From Paraburkholderia sp. SG-MS1 (lineage in GTDB: Bacteria; Pseudomonadota; Gammaproteobacteria; Burkholderiales; Burkholderiaceae): a stretch of DNA of 43,758 nucleotides. This document shows, in pieces, positions 16,974 through 25,711 of this stretch. How positions within the stretch are numbered: the stretch's first letter is position 1; every line of letters starts with the position of its first letter. The stretch is from contig NZ_NPIH01000006.1 of NCBI RefSeq assembly GCF_012275575.1, positions 1 through 43,758 of the forward strand, written 5' to 3'. The position numbers and the translations under genes are program-made. Below the pieces are notes generated by a model. The model was not told the DNA's origin and did not search any database. It saw only the letters and a list, made by a program, of their open reading frames with translations.

Positions 16974-17996
16974 GTGTTCAGTTCCCTCTACCCGCTTGTT
17001 CGCGCTCAACTCTTTCGCATGGACGCGGAAGACGCTCACCACCTGACTTTGCGCATGCTCGGCGCCGCCGGCCGCACCGGCCTTGCGGGCGCGCTCGCGC
17101 CGCATGTGCCGGACGCGCCGCGTACCGTGATGGGGCTTACGTTCCGCAATCCGGTCGGGCTGGCGGCGGGTCTCGACAAGGACGGCGCCTGCATCGACGG
17201 ACTGGCCGCGCTCGGCTTCGGCTTCATCGAAGTCGGCACCGTGACGCCGCGCGCGCAGCCTGGCAACCCGCGCCCGCGCATGTTCCGCCTGCCGCAGGCG
17301 AACGCGGTCATCAACCGGATGGGCTTTAACAACGCGGGCGTCGACCAGTTCGTGAAGAACGTGCAAGCGGCGCGCTACCGCGGCATTCTCGGGCTGAACA
17401 TCGGCAAGAACGCCGATACGCCGATCGAGCGCGCCGCCGAAGACTACCTGTACTGCCTCGAGCGCGTGTACCCGTTCGCGAGCTACGTGACGGTCAACAT
17501 CTCGTCGCCGAATACGAAGAACCTGCGCCAGTTGCAAGGCGCGGGCGAACTCGACGCGCTGCTCGCCGCGCTCAAGGATAAGCAGCAGCGCCTCGCCGAC
17601 CTGCACGGCAAGCTGGTGCCACTCGCGCTGAAAATCGCGCCGGACCTCGACGACGAACAGGTCAAGTCGATCGCCGACACGCTCTTGCGCCACCGCTTCG
17701 AAGGCGTGATCGCGACCAATACGACGCTGTCGCGCACCGCCGTCGCCGGTATGCAGCACGGCGACGAAGCCGGCGGCCTGTCGGGCAAGCCAGTGTTCGA
17801 CGCTTCGAACGAAGTGATCCGCAAGCTGCGCGCCGAGGTGGGCGAGACGGTGCCGATCATTGGCGTCGGCGGAATTTTCTCGGGCGACGATGCACGCGCG
17901 AAGCTGGCGGCCGGCGCGTCGCTGGTGCAGCTCTATACGGGCTTCATTTATCGCGGTCCCGCGCTGGTGGCAGAATGCGCGCAGGCGCTGCGCTGA
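16974..17996 (+). CDS. pyrD: Dihydroorotate dehydrogenase (quinone), class 2
   Basis: Membrane-associated FMN enzyme that oxidises dihydroorotate to orotate with ubiquinone, the fourth step of pyrimidine synthesis. 340 residues from this GTG. N-terminal helix [22 protein letters not shown] binds the membrane; [40 protein letters not shown] (catalytic Ser of class 2), IATNTT, GGLSGKP and [10 protein letters not shown] bind FMN and orotate. Relatives start with Met directly before FSSLYP, which here is GTG at 16974; an ATG at 16935 would add 13 residues and remains possible. Confidence 0.95.
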   Translation: MFSSLYPLVRAQLFRMDAEDAHHLTLRMLGAAGRTGLAGALAPHVPDAPRTVMGLTFRNPVGLAAGLDKDGACIDGLAALGFGFIEVGTVTPRAQPGNPRPRMFRLPQANAVINRMGFNNAGVDQFVKNVQAARYRGILGLNIGKNADTPIERAAEDYLYCLERVYPFASYVTVNISSPNTKNLRQLQGAGELDALLAALKDKQQRLADLHGKLVPLALKIAPDLDDEQVKSIADTLLRHRFEGVIATNTTLSRTAVAGMQHGDEAGGLSGKPVFDASNEVIRKLRAEVGETVPIIGVGGIFSGDDARAKLAAGASLVQLYTGFIYRGPALVAECAQALR

Positions 17997-18138
17997 GTTG
18001 CGATCGATCACAGCCCGGGTCGGCCTGAGACTTCGGGCGACCCGGTAATATAGACATACACAAACGATATTTTGGTTTCGATAGCCACTTAGTTAAGCTC
18101 TCGTCCGTTAAAACGCCAGACGTATAAAAAGGAACACG

Positions 18139-18933
18139 ATGAAATTTGGCCTGCTGAAAAAGCTTCTGGTCGCCGGTCTGATCGGCGCGTCGTTCACCGC
18201 CGTCGCCGCGCACGCGGAAGACCTGCTCGATCAGGTCAAGCAGCGCGGCACGCTGCGCGTCGGTCTGGAAGGCACCTTTCCCCCGTTCAACTCGAAGGCG
18301 CCGTCGGGTGAGCTGGTCGGCTACGACGTCGACATCGCCAAGGCTGTCGCCGCGAAGCTCGGGGTAAAGCCGGAATTCGTCACGACCGAATGGAGCGGCA
18401 TCATCGCCGGTCTGCAGGCGGGCAAGTTCGACGTGATCGTCAACCAGGTCGGCATCACGGACGCGCGCAAGCAGGCCCTCGACTTCTCGCCGGCCTACAC
18501 GTACTCGGCTGCGCAGCTGATCCAGCGTAAAGGCGACACGCGCGAGTTCAAAACGCTCGAAGACCTGAAGGGCAAGAAGCTCGGCGTCGGTCTGGGCACG
18601 AATTACATGGACATGGCGAAGTCGGTTCCGGGCATCGACGTGAAGACGTATCCGGGCGCGCCCGAGTATCTGCGCGATCTGGCCGCCGGGCGGCTGGATG
18701 CGGCGCTCAACGACCGTCTGATGCTTGCGTACCTGCTGAAGAACTCGCAGCTGCCCCTGCGCACTGGCGCGAACGTCGGCGCGGGCAACCCGTCGGGCAT
18801 TCCGTTCAGGAAGGGCAACCCAAAGTTCGCCAAGGCGATCGCCGATGCGATGACCCAGCTCGAAGCGGACGGCACGTTCGCGAAGATCTCGGACAAGTGG
18901 TTCGGTATCGACGTCAGCAAGCCGATCAAGTAA
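18139..18933 (+). CDS. Polar amino acid (cystine-like) ABC transporter, binding protein
   Basis: 264-residue periplasmic solute-binding protein (SBP_bac_3). Signal peptide MKFGLLKKLLVAGLIGASFT ending in AHA-E near residue 26. Mature hallmarks: LRVGLEGTFPPFN, GELVGYDVDIAKAVAAKLG, WSGIIAGLQAGKFDVIVNQV and DLKGKKLGVGLGTNY. The pattern is closest to FliY/TcyJ-type cystine or polar amino acid binders, but ligand choice cannot be read safely. AAGGAAC gives a good ribosome binding site. It is followed by a strong hairpin and then the cognate permease; no ATPase gene is nearby. Confidence 0.9.
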   Translation: MKFGLLKKLLVAGLIGASFTAVAAHAEDLLDQVKQRGTLRVGLEGTFPPFNSKAPSGELVGYDVDIAKAVAAKLGVKPEFVTTEWSGIIAGLQAGKFDVIVNQVGITDARKQALDFSPAYTYSAAQLIQRKGDTREFKTLEDLKGKKLGVGLGTNYMDMAKSVPGIDVKTYPGAPEYLRDLAAGRLDAALNDRLMLAYLLKNSQLPLRTGANVGAGNPSGIPFRKGNPKFAKAIADAMTQLEADGTFAKISDKWFGIDVSKPIK

Positions 18934-19277
18934 GACACGCGGTATAAAACGAAGGGCGGCATCCTCGGCGATGCCGCCCTTCGCGTTTCTGCGGCACGGG
19001 GCCCGTGCGTGCGGCGTGAGCCCGCATTGCCCGGGCCTTCCCGCCGCCGGACGGCGCGTTGCCCGCACACTGCTGTGTGACGCGACAGCTCGCAGCGCAT
19101 GACGCAAGCGACGCAGCGCCACACCGACCGCGTATGAAAAACCGCGTCCCCCGTCGCGCCGCCCCGTCTCTATCGATACGCGCGCCCCCTGCGCATGCAA
19201 TTCCCCACGGCATCCGCGCCTTTAACGCCCGCCAAAGTTTATGATGTGCGCTTTGTGCGCCAACCAGACCACCGCTC
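18934..19277 (+). promoter_or_regulatory. 344-bp gap with hairpin between binding protein and permease
   Basis: A perfect 13-bp stem CGAAGGGCGGCAT/ATGCCGCCCTTCG (18950-18962 and 18971-18983) sits 17 bases after the binding-protein stop. The following bases (CGTTTCT) form only a weak T-tract, so it fits a partial terminator or mRNA-stabilising hairpin that makes more binding protein than permease. The rest of the gap has no gene I can support. Confidence 0.6.
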
Positions 19278-19937
19278 ATGTCCACCACCTCCCTGCTCGT
19301 CCAATCGCTTCCTGTGCTCGCACAGGGCGCCGTCCTGACGGTCAAGTTCGCGGTTCTGTCGATGATCTTCGGCCTGATTGCCGGCGCCATGCTCGCGTTG
19401 ATGGGCATCAGCCACAACCGGCTGCTGAACTGGATCGCGCGCATCTACGTGAGCGTGATGCGCGGCACGCCGCTGCTGGTGCAGATCTTCGTGATCTACT
19501 ACGGCCTGCCGAGCTTCGGCATTTCGCTCGATCCGACGCCGGCCGGCGTCATCGCACTGTCGGCGAACGTGGCGGCGTATCTGTCGGAGAGCATGCGCGG
19601 CGCGATTCTCGGGATTCCCAGCGGCCAATGGCTCGCGTCCTATAGCCTCGGACTCTCGCGCCGCCAGACGCTGCGCTACGTGATCGCGCCGCAAGCGTTG
19701 CGCATTGCGGTGCCGAGCCTGTCCAACAGTCTGATCAGCCTGATCAAGGACACCTCACTGGTGTCGGTGATCACCGTGACCGAGCTGCTGCGCAGCGCGC
19801 AGGAAATGATCGCGTCGACCTATCAACCGCTGCCGCTCTATCTCGCCGCCGCCGCGGTGTACTGGGTGCTATGCCAGGTGCTCGAATGGGCGCAGCGCTG
19901 GTACGAACGGCGCCTTGCGCTGCCGTCGCGCCACTGA
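19278..19937 (+). CDS. Polar amino acid ABC transporter permease
   Basis: 219-residue inner-membrane protein of the HisM/YecS type with about five hydrophobic segments. N-terminal VLAQGAVLTVKFAVLSMIFGL, then VMRGTPLLVQIFVIYYGLP, and the ATPase-contacting EAA region SYSLGLSRRQTLRYVIAPQA with the following NSLISLIKDTSLVSVI. It should pair with the upstream binding protein. The usual ATPase is missing downstream, where the convergent lepB-like gene begins 24 bases later. It may borrow an ATPase encoded elsewhere. Confidence 0.92.
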   Translation: MSTTSLLVQSLPVLAQGAVLTVKFAVLSMIFGLIAGAMLALMGISHNRLLNWIARIYVSVMRGTPLLVQIFVIYYGLPSFGISLDPTPAGVIALSANVAAYLSESMRGAILGIPSGQWLASYSLGLSRRQTLRYVIAPQALRIAVPSLSNSLISLIKDTSLVSVITVTELLRSAQEMIASTYQPLPLYLAAAAVYWVLCQVLEWAQRWYERRLALPSRH

Positions 19938-19961
19938 GCGCCCGGCTCCTGCTCGCCGACT

Positions 19962-20660
19962 CTAGCGGCCGGCGAGCGGTGAGGCCGCGTCCAGCGGCGC
20001 GCCGAAGCGCTCCAAGCGCGGCGCGTAGTAGTGCTCCGGATCGAGCGAGAACGCGACGCGCCGCGTGCGGCCCATCAATTCCGTACGCGGGAAAAAGCCG
20101 AAGTAACGCGAGTCGGCGCTGTCGTCGCGATTGTCGCCGAGCATCAGATACTTGCCCGGGGGCACGATGACCGGACCGAACGAATCGCGCGGGCTCGGCG
20201 CGTCGGGCGCGAGCCGCACCGTATGTGCAACGCCGTCGAAACGCTCGGTCAGATAATCGCCGTGAGACACGGCATCGCCCGACAGCGGCGCGAGTTTCAG
20301 CGGCTGGTAATCGGCGCGAACGCCATTCACATACAGCACGTTCTCACGCATCGCGACGCTGTCGCCGGGCAAGCCGATCAAGCGTTTGACCATTAGCTCG
20401 TGCGCGGCCGACGAATCGATCGTGACGATGTCGCCGCGCCGCGGATCATGCAAATGCAAGAGCGCGATATGCGTGAGCGGCACGCGCAGATCGTAGGCCA
20501 TCTTGTCGACGAAGATCCGGTCGCCGACGCGAATCGTCGGCAGCATCGAGCCGCTCGGCACGACGTTCCAGTCGGCCACGGCGCTGCGAAACAGCACCAT
20601 CAGGAAGAGAAACGCGACGAGGCTTCGGCTGTCGCGCCACAGTTTGCCGAGCATGCGCAT
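19962..20660 (-). CDS. Signal peptidase I (short LepB paralogue)
   Basis: 232-residue membrane protease that removes Sec/Tat signal peptides on the periplasmic side. One N-terminal membrane segment (SLVAFLFLMVLFRSAVAD), catalytic Ser38 in PSGSMLPT, general-base Lys92 in MVKRLIGLPGD, and the late box LMLGDNRDDSADSRYFGFF. The housekeeping betaproteobacterial LepB is near 300 residues with two membrane helices and usually follows lepA; this one is shorter, alone, and probably a second paralogue. GGAG eight bases before the Met at 20660 sets the start. It may process particular substrates, unknown here. Confidence 0.9.
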   Translation of the reverse strand: MRMLGKLWRDSRSLVAFLFLMVLFRSAVADWNVVPSGSMLPTIRVGDRIFVDKMAYDLRVPLTHIALLHLHDPRRGDIVTIDSSAAHELMVKRLIGLPGDSVAMRENVLYVNGVRADYQPLKLAPLSGDAVSHGDYLTERFDGVAHTVRLAPDAPSPRDSFGPVIVPPGKYLMLGDNRDDSADSRYFGFFPRTELMGRTRRVAFSLDPEHYYAPRLERFGAPLDAASPLAGR

Positions 20661-20786
20661 GGCGAGGCTCCAGTGGAAAGAATTCGAATGCGGCGTGCAC
20701 GCGCGCAGCATGGCGCAGCGGCGGGCCCGCGGGCATCGTACCACCGGAGCGCGGGGCGGCGCGTCTTCGGCGCGGCCCCGCGGCGC

Positions 20787-21785
20787 TCACTCCCCGGCGA
20801 ACTTCAGCCCGAGCGTCGCACGCGCCGCATCGGCCATCGCGATCATCTGCAACGATCTGGCGTGCGGCATCACCGGACTCTCGAGCAGCCCTGCGCGGAT
20901 CAAATCGCAGAAGTGCGCGGTCTCGTAGTTCAGACCGCCGCCTTCGAACGGCGCGTCCAGTTCGATCACGCGGCCGTCGGCGTAGCGGATCGTCGCGCGC
21001 GACGGATTCCACCACGGCTCGTGAATCGTCACGTGGCCGCCTGGGGCCATCAGCAGCGCATCGCCCTTGCCATGGAGATCGAGCCCGCAGAAAAGCTGCG
21101 CGATGCCGCGCTCGTGCCGGCTATTCAGACTCGCGAACGTATCGACGCCCGTCGCGCCGAGTCGCCCGAGCGTCTGCACTTCGTACGGCGCGCCGAGCCA
21201 GTCCACCGCGAGAAACATTTCGTAGATGCCGATATCGAGCAGCGCCCCGCCCGCATGCTCGAACGACAGTGACGGATGATCGTGCGGCACGCCCGGCACC
21301 GAACAGCCCGCACGCACGAGCCCGACGTCACCGATCGGTTCGGCCGCGAGATGCTCGCGCAATTGTCTGTAGAGCGGGTAGAACGGCGGCTTCATCGCTT
21401 CCATGAAGAGCCGCTGCGCGGCGCGCGCGGCATCGAGCACGCGCTCGAGTTGCGGCCCGTTGATGGCGGCGGGTTTTTCGCACAACACGTGCAGGCCGGC
21501 TTGCAGCGCGGCGATCGCATAGTCGGCGTGACTGTCCTGGACGGTAGCGATATAGAGCGCGTCGATACCACTTGCGAGCAGCGCGCCGAAACTCGCGCAT
21601 GCCTCGCCGCCGAATTCCTCGGCAAAGGCCTGCGCCGGTTCCGCGCGACGCGACCACAGCGCGCCGATCCGCGCATGCGGCACATGCGCAAGACTCTGCG
21701 CAAAGCGCCGGGCAATCCGGCCCGTGCCGACAATCCCCCAGCGAATCACGCGGTTCGAGGGCGTTTCCTGCGTTGCAATCGTCAT
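20787..21785 (-). CDS. Gfo/Idh/MocA family NAD(P)-dependent oxidoreductase
   Basis: 332-residue dehydrogenase. Rossmann N-terminal domain with WGIVGTGRIARRFAQ (about residues 16-30), then IDALYIATVQDSHADYAI and the family CEKPAAINGPQ with the catalytic Lys. The C-terminal alpha/beta domain contains GGALLDIGIYEMFLAVDWLG, matching the GG..D.G.Y.....W pattern of sugar/trans-dihydrodiol dehydrogenases. Substrate unknown, probably a sugar or polyol. Start at 21785. It is preceded 144 bp upstream on the same strand by a FadR-type regulator, which may control it. Confidence 0.9.
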   Translation of the reverse strand: MTIATQETPSNRVIRWGIVGTGRIARRFAQSLAHVPHARIGALWSRRAEPAQAFAEEFGGEACASFGALLASGIDALYIATVQDSHADYAIAALQAGLHVLCEKPAAINGPQLERVLDAARAAQRLFMEAMKPPFYPLYRQLREHLAAEPIGDVGLVRAGCSVPGVPHDHPSLSFEHAGGALLDIGIYEMFLAVDWLGAPYEVQTLGRLGATGVDTFASLNSRHERGIAQLFCGLDLHGKGDALLMAPGGHVTIHEPWWNPSRATIRYADGRVIELDAPFEGGGLNYETAHFCDLIRAGLLESPVMPHARSLQMIAMADAARATLGLKFAGE

Positions 21786-21929
21786 CGTTTCTTCGGGTCC
21801 ATGCGGTTCAGAACAGGCGCTATTGTCGCGCATGCCGAACGTGCACGCGTGGAGATCCGATGGCGTCTGCCGTGATCCGCTGTATCCCGTAGGAGAGCTC
21901 GCAGTAAAACGAGGCCACCGTATCCGCGC

Positions 21930-22649
21930 TTAGACGCGCGTGGGTGGCTCCGCTGAAAATTTGCCTCCGACTTCGCCGGCCGTAAAGTCGATCAAGGCCC
22001 GCGACGCAATTTCGGCTTCGTTCGGATCGCGCCGCTCGATCGCTTCGAGCACGCGCTGATGCGAACTCACGGCGCCTTCCCACAGGCCGTCTTTGTCGGT
22101 GACGATCGGATTCACCGTCGAGAGCGCGCCGCGCACGATCGCTGCCATCTGCTTGAAGAACTGATTACCGCTCGCCACCACGATGCGGGTATGGAACAGT
22201 TCGTCGGCTTCCTGATAGCCGGCCTCGCCCGGGCGGATCACGCGAAACACCTCGAACGCCTCACGAATCCCCGCGATGTCCGCGGCGCTGCCCCGCGCGG
22301 CCGCCTGCGCCGACGCCCGCGGTTCCATCAGGATGCGAAACTCGATCACGTCACGCAGGAACAGCGGATCGGGCTTCGCGCGAAACCGCCAGTTCACGAC
22401 GTCCTCGTCGATCATGCGCCAGTCGCTCATCGGCCGGATACGCGTGCCGATTTTCGGCCGCACGTCCAGCATGTCGCGCGCGAGCAGCATCGACAGCGCC
22501 TCGCGCATGACGGTGCGGCTGACGTCGAACTCTTTCGACAGCACATCCTGCGGTGGCAGGATCGCGCCGTACTTCTCTTCGACGATGCCGGTGACGAGTC
22601 CGTCCATCACCTTGCTGACCAGCGATCGATCTTTGTTTGCCTGTTCCAT
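21930..22649 (-). CDS. GntR family regulator, FadR/FCD subfamily
   Basis: 239-residue transcription factor. N-terminal winged helix (SLVSKVMDGLVTGIVEEKYG; PPQDVLSKEFDVSRTVMREA then LSML; about residues 9-55) and a C-terminal helical FCD domain with metal/effector-binding residues in EFRILMEPRASAQAAARG, ADELFHTRIVVASGNQFF and SSHQRVLEAIERRD. Such proteins sense organic or sugar acids. GGGGAGAG lies just before the ATG. Located upstream of the Gfo/Idh dehydrogenase in the same direction; a shared sugar-acid pathway is possible but not shown. Confidence 0.92.
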   Translation of the reverse strand: MEQANKDRSLVSKVMDGLVTGIVEEKYGAILPPQDVLSKEFDVSRTVMREALSMLLARDMLDVRPKIGTRIRPMSDWRMIDEDVVNWRFRAKPDPLFLRDVIEFRILMEPRASAQAAARGSAADIAGIREAFEVFRVIRPGEAGYQEADELFHTRIVVASGNQFFKQMAAIVRGALSTVNPIVTDKDGLWEGAVSSHQRVLEAIERRDPNEAEIASRALIDFTAGEVGGKFSAEPPTRV

Positions 22650-23054
22650 GGCACTCTCCCCGAAGCGGTGTTCTCCCCGCGTAGCCTGTTGAATTGAGCG
22701 GCCCTGGCGTATCGTTTCTTATAGGTGCAGCAGTTCTTGACGATACGTTGCTAGCTTCAAAACTTCTGCGCCAGTTGGGACACTTCCCGACAGGGTTATC
22801 CCTCTGAAGAATTGTTTCGTTCGTGTAACGCAAAACGTTTCGATGGGCCATAAGCTTGCGCCTCAAGCGTGCCTGCGTTGCAAAATGTTCATCGTGCGAA
22901 TACGCACGTAGCGGCACGAATTGTCTGATTTGGGAGAACTGACGGTTCGTGCACCGATGGCGGTGAAACAAAGCGCGCGGGTTTCGGACGTCGGCTTGCG
23001 TGAGCACAGGCACGTAAAGCGACGCGCGCCTGCCCACCTCAATGCCGGCCTGAT
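22650..23054. other. 405-bp gap between broken manC and gntR
   Basis: No intact gene on either strand. It is richer in A+T than its surroundings (for instance around 22720-22860) and contains CGAAACG/CGTTTCG-type partial dyads near 22825-22853, which could be the gntR promoter. The minus-strand frame that carries the end of the manC remnant runs on through this gap without a stop, but its translation is not conserved-looking. Confidence 0.4.
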
Positions 23055-24586
23055 CGCGGCCGTATTGATCGTCGAAGCGCACAATGTCGTCCTCGTCGTG
23101 ATAGCCGCCCGATTGCACCTCGATCATTTCAAGCGATGGCTTGTCCGGATTTCGAGCTGGTGCGCGACGCCGGGCGAGATATGCGTCGACTGATTCTCCG
23201 CGAGCAGGAAGCGTTCCTCGCCGCGCGTGACAAATGCCGTGCCACGCACGGCGATCCAGTGTTCGGCGCGATGATGACGCATCTGCAAGGATAGGCGCCC
23301 ACCTGGTTTGACGAAGACGCGCTTGACCTGAAAGCGTTCGCCGTGGTCGAGCGAATCAGAAAAGCCCCACGGCCGCCCGACCTTGCGATGCTTCTGCGCT
23401 TCGGCGCTGCGCTCCGCCTGCAAGCGGGCCGATGGTCGCCTTGAGTCCTGCACGCGGGCCTTCGCGGCGACCAGCACCGCATCGGCGGTTTTGACGACCA
23501 CGCCGCTCACGCCGACACACGCGACGAGGCGCCCTTCCGAATCCGCGAAGCTGTCGCTCGAGCCGTCGAACATCACGCGGTCGCGTGCGATGTTACCCGC
23601 GCCATTCCAGGCCGACGCGTCCACACCGGGTCCCACGCCCCCACCTCCGAACATTCCGCCACCAGCGGCACCGTGACGCCGACGAACCGCTCATCGGTGG
23701 CGACGCACTCCATCACCGCGTAGTCGATCGAATCGCACGGACACGCGGCGAACGCGTCGGGCCCGAGATGCAGGGCACCGTCGTCGTCGACGCTGGCCTG
23801 CTGTAAAGCGTCCGCGCACGCTGCCGCGATCACCGGAGCACACTGCCCGATCGCCGCCAGCCACACCGACGCGCGCACCACGAACATGCCGCTGTTCCAC
23901 CAGTACTCGCTGGAGGCGACATAACGTTCGGCGAGTTCTTCGGTATCGGGCTTCTCGACGAAGCGTTCGATCGCACGCGCGCCCTGCGTGCCGAGCGCCA
24001 TACCCGTGCGGATATAACCGTACCCGGTTGCCGCGTGCCGCGGCGGCACGCCGAGCGTGACGATCGCACCGCGCGCCGCGTGCCGGAGCGCTTCGGCCAG
24101 CGCCACGCCGAACGCGGCGTGGTCGGCGATCAGATGGTCCGCGGGCAGCGCAACGATGAACGGATCATCGCTAGCCGCTGCCGCCGCGCGCGCGGCGACG
24201 GTCAGCGCGGGCGCGGTATCGCGCGGCACCGGCTCGAGCACCATGCGCACCGGGCGGCCGCAGTGTTCGAGGCGCTCGCGCGTCTGCTGGTGCAGCGCCT
24301 CGCAGCAGACCACCAGCGGCGTGGCCATCGCGAGCGCGGCGACGGACGATATGTCGTGTGCGGCTACCACGAACGCCTCGTCGAGGCAGCGCAGCGTAGC
24401 TTCAAGCAGCGATTCGTCGCCGATCAGATCGATCAGCTGCTTCGGATTGCGCTCGCGCGAGAACGGCCAAAGCCGCGTGCCGGGGCCGCCTGCGAAAATC
24501 GCCGGCTGCACGGAAACGCGCGTCGTTGTGTCGCAGACGCCCGCGCGCGAAGCGAATGAATTGCCTGGTTCTACGATACGATTCAT
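23055..24586 (-). pseudogene. manC: Broken mannose-1-phosphate guanylyltransferase/mannose-6-phosphate isomerase
   Basis: Remnant of the bifunctional enzyme (XanB/ManC/BceA type) that makes GDP-mannose for exopolysaccharide. Frame 1 (24586 to about 23620) has the nucleotidyltransferase part: FAGGPGTRLWPFSRERNPKQL, ALPADHLIADHAAF, IERFVEKPD and YWWNSGMFVV. At 23621 one G appears lost, and the protein continues in another frame (DASAWNGAGNIARDRVMF... to the isomerase cupin FVKPGGRLSLQMRHHRAEHW). At 23150 one A appears lost, and the conserved end MIEVQSGGYHDEDDIVRFDD then QYGR lies in a third frame with no stop. The normal AGGSGTRLWP has Pro for Ser. Either decayed or sequencing errors. Confidence 0.88.
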
Positions 24587-24642
24587 GAACGATTCCCGTC
24601 GATGTCAGGTCAGGTCCGATTCGTGATCCAGCAATGCCCCCG

Positions 24643-25176
24643 CTACAGTAGCTCGAATGTATCGACAAGCGATTCACCATCACGCGCACGGCGCCGCGCG
24701 CCAAAGCGCGGCTGACTGCTGCGAACCTGGCGCGTGAGGCCGATGAACGGCACGCCATGTTCGAGAAACGGCCCTTCCGTCTTGCGAAAACCGAACTGCT
24801 CATAGAAGCCGCGTAGATTGAGCGGCGCACTCACGCGCGCGGCGTGTCCTGGCCAACGCTCTGCGATCGCATCCAGCACGCGGTCGAGCAGCAGCTCCGC
24901 GGTGCCGTCGCCGCGCCGCAGCGGACTCGTCAGCACCTTGTCAATGGTGATTTCCGGATCCTCCGCGTCGCCGGGTTGCACACGTGCGTAAGCGAGGATC
25001 GGCATCGGCCTTCCCATATCCTCCACTGCGAACACGTGCAGCGCATTTTCATCCCGACCGTCCGCATCGAGGCAGACATGCGATTGCTCGACGACGAACA
25101 CCGCGCTGCGCGCCCGCAGGATCAGATATAACTCGCGGGCCGAAAGCTGATCGAACTCCAGCGTCTTCCAATTCAT
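24643..25176 (-). CDS. ElaA-like GNAT N-acetyltransferase
   Basis: 177-residue acetyl-CoA-dependent acyltransferase. ElaA pattern: NWKTLEFDQLSARELYLILRARSAVFVVEQ, PILAYARVQPGD, ITIDKVLTSPLRRGDGTAELL (acetyl-CoA-binding RRGxGxA form, here RRGDGTA) and NLRGFYEQFGFRKTEGPFLEHGVPFI. Substrate of the ElaA family is unsettled. The last ~25 residues (RFGARRRARDGESLVDTFELL) extend past the usual end. GGGGAA before the Met at 25176 supports that start over a GTG at 25188. Divergent from the carrier-protein operon, with a shared 283-bp promoter region. Confidence 0.88.
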   Translation of the reverse strand: MNWKTLEFDQLSARELYLILRARSAVFVVEQSHVCLDADGRDENALHVFAVEDMGRPMPILAYARVQPGDAEDPEITIDKVLTSPLRRGDGTAELLLDRVLDAIAERWPGHAARVSAPLNLRGFYEQFGFRKTEGPFLEHGVPFIGLTRQVRSSQPRFGARRRARDGESLVDTFELL

Positions 25177-25459
25177 CACGTTCCCCACCGGTCAGAAAGT
25201 TCAACGAGGGTAACGGTGCCCACCACCCTCGACGGCCTGGCTCGACATGCCGGCTCGTTGTCATGTCCACACGGTACGTCCGCGAAACTCGCGTTTCCGT
25301 GCGCCATCGCACTGACGCTCCGCGTTCTCAATCCTTAAATACGTTCCGAAGCCTGGCGACGATCTCGCCAGGCAGATAAGCGCGGAAAGCGCACACGTCT
25401 CACGCGTTTTCCGTCTACACCGTTTCAGGACCGTTGGACCATCAAGGGGGCACCGCACC

Positions 25460-25711
25460 ATGAAGACTGCATTGCGACGCATCATTTCCGAATCCGCCCG
25501 TCTCGACGTGCCCGTCGACAGCCTCGCCGATGACGCCGATCTCTACGCCGCGGGCTTGTCGTCGCTAGCGACCGTGCATCTCATGCTGGCCATCGAAGAT
25601 GAATTCGACGTCGAGATCCCCGATCGCCTGCTGACACGCCGGCTCTTCTCCAGCATCGATTCGATGGCCGCTGCGATCACCGAATTGCAGCAGGGCAAGG
25701 CCGCAGCATGA
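25460..25711 (+). CDS. Stand-alone acyl/aminoacyl carrier protein
   Basis: 83-residue phosphopantetheine-binding protein. The Ppant attachment site is Ser35 in YAAGLSSLATVHLMLAIEDEF; the usual Asp before the Ser is Ser34. Acidic helix 2 and the EDEFDVEIPD segment follow the ACP fold. It is not the fatty-acid AcpP, which is strongly conserved (GADSLDTVE) and sits in the fab cluster. It heads a five-gene operon in which the next gene overlaps by ATGA. It is probably the carrier charged by the ligase encoded at 26980. AAGGGGG before the ATG is a strong ribosome binding site. Confidence 0.92.
   Translation: MKTALRRIISESARLDVPVDSLADDADLYAAGLSSLATVHLMLAIEDEFDVEIPDRLLTRRLFSSIDSMAAAITELQQGKAAA

Noticed and set aside
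18950..18990. Full Rho-independent terminator after the binding-protein gene
   Set aside because: The stem is perfect but the T-tract is weak (CGTTTCT) and the partner permease lies downstream, so it was listed as a regulatory hairpin.
22351..23127. 258-codon minus-strand frame upstream of gntR as a real gene
   Set aside because: Its first ~25 codons are the displaced end of the manC remnant; the rest has no conserved features and ends overlapping gntR in another frame.
23573..24586. Intact short mannose-1-phosphate guanylyltransferase without isomerase domain
   Set aside because: The isomerase domain continues in the next frame at the exact point where similarity breaks, so a frameshift explains it better than a natural one-domain enzyme.
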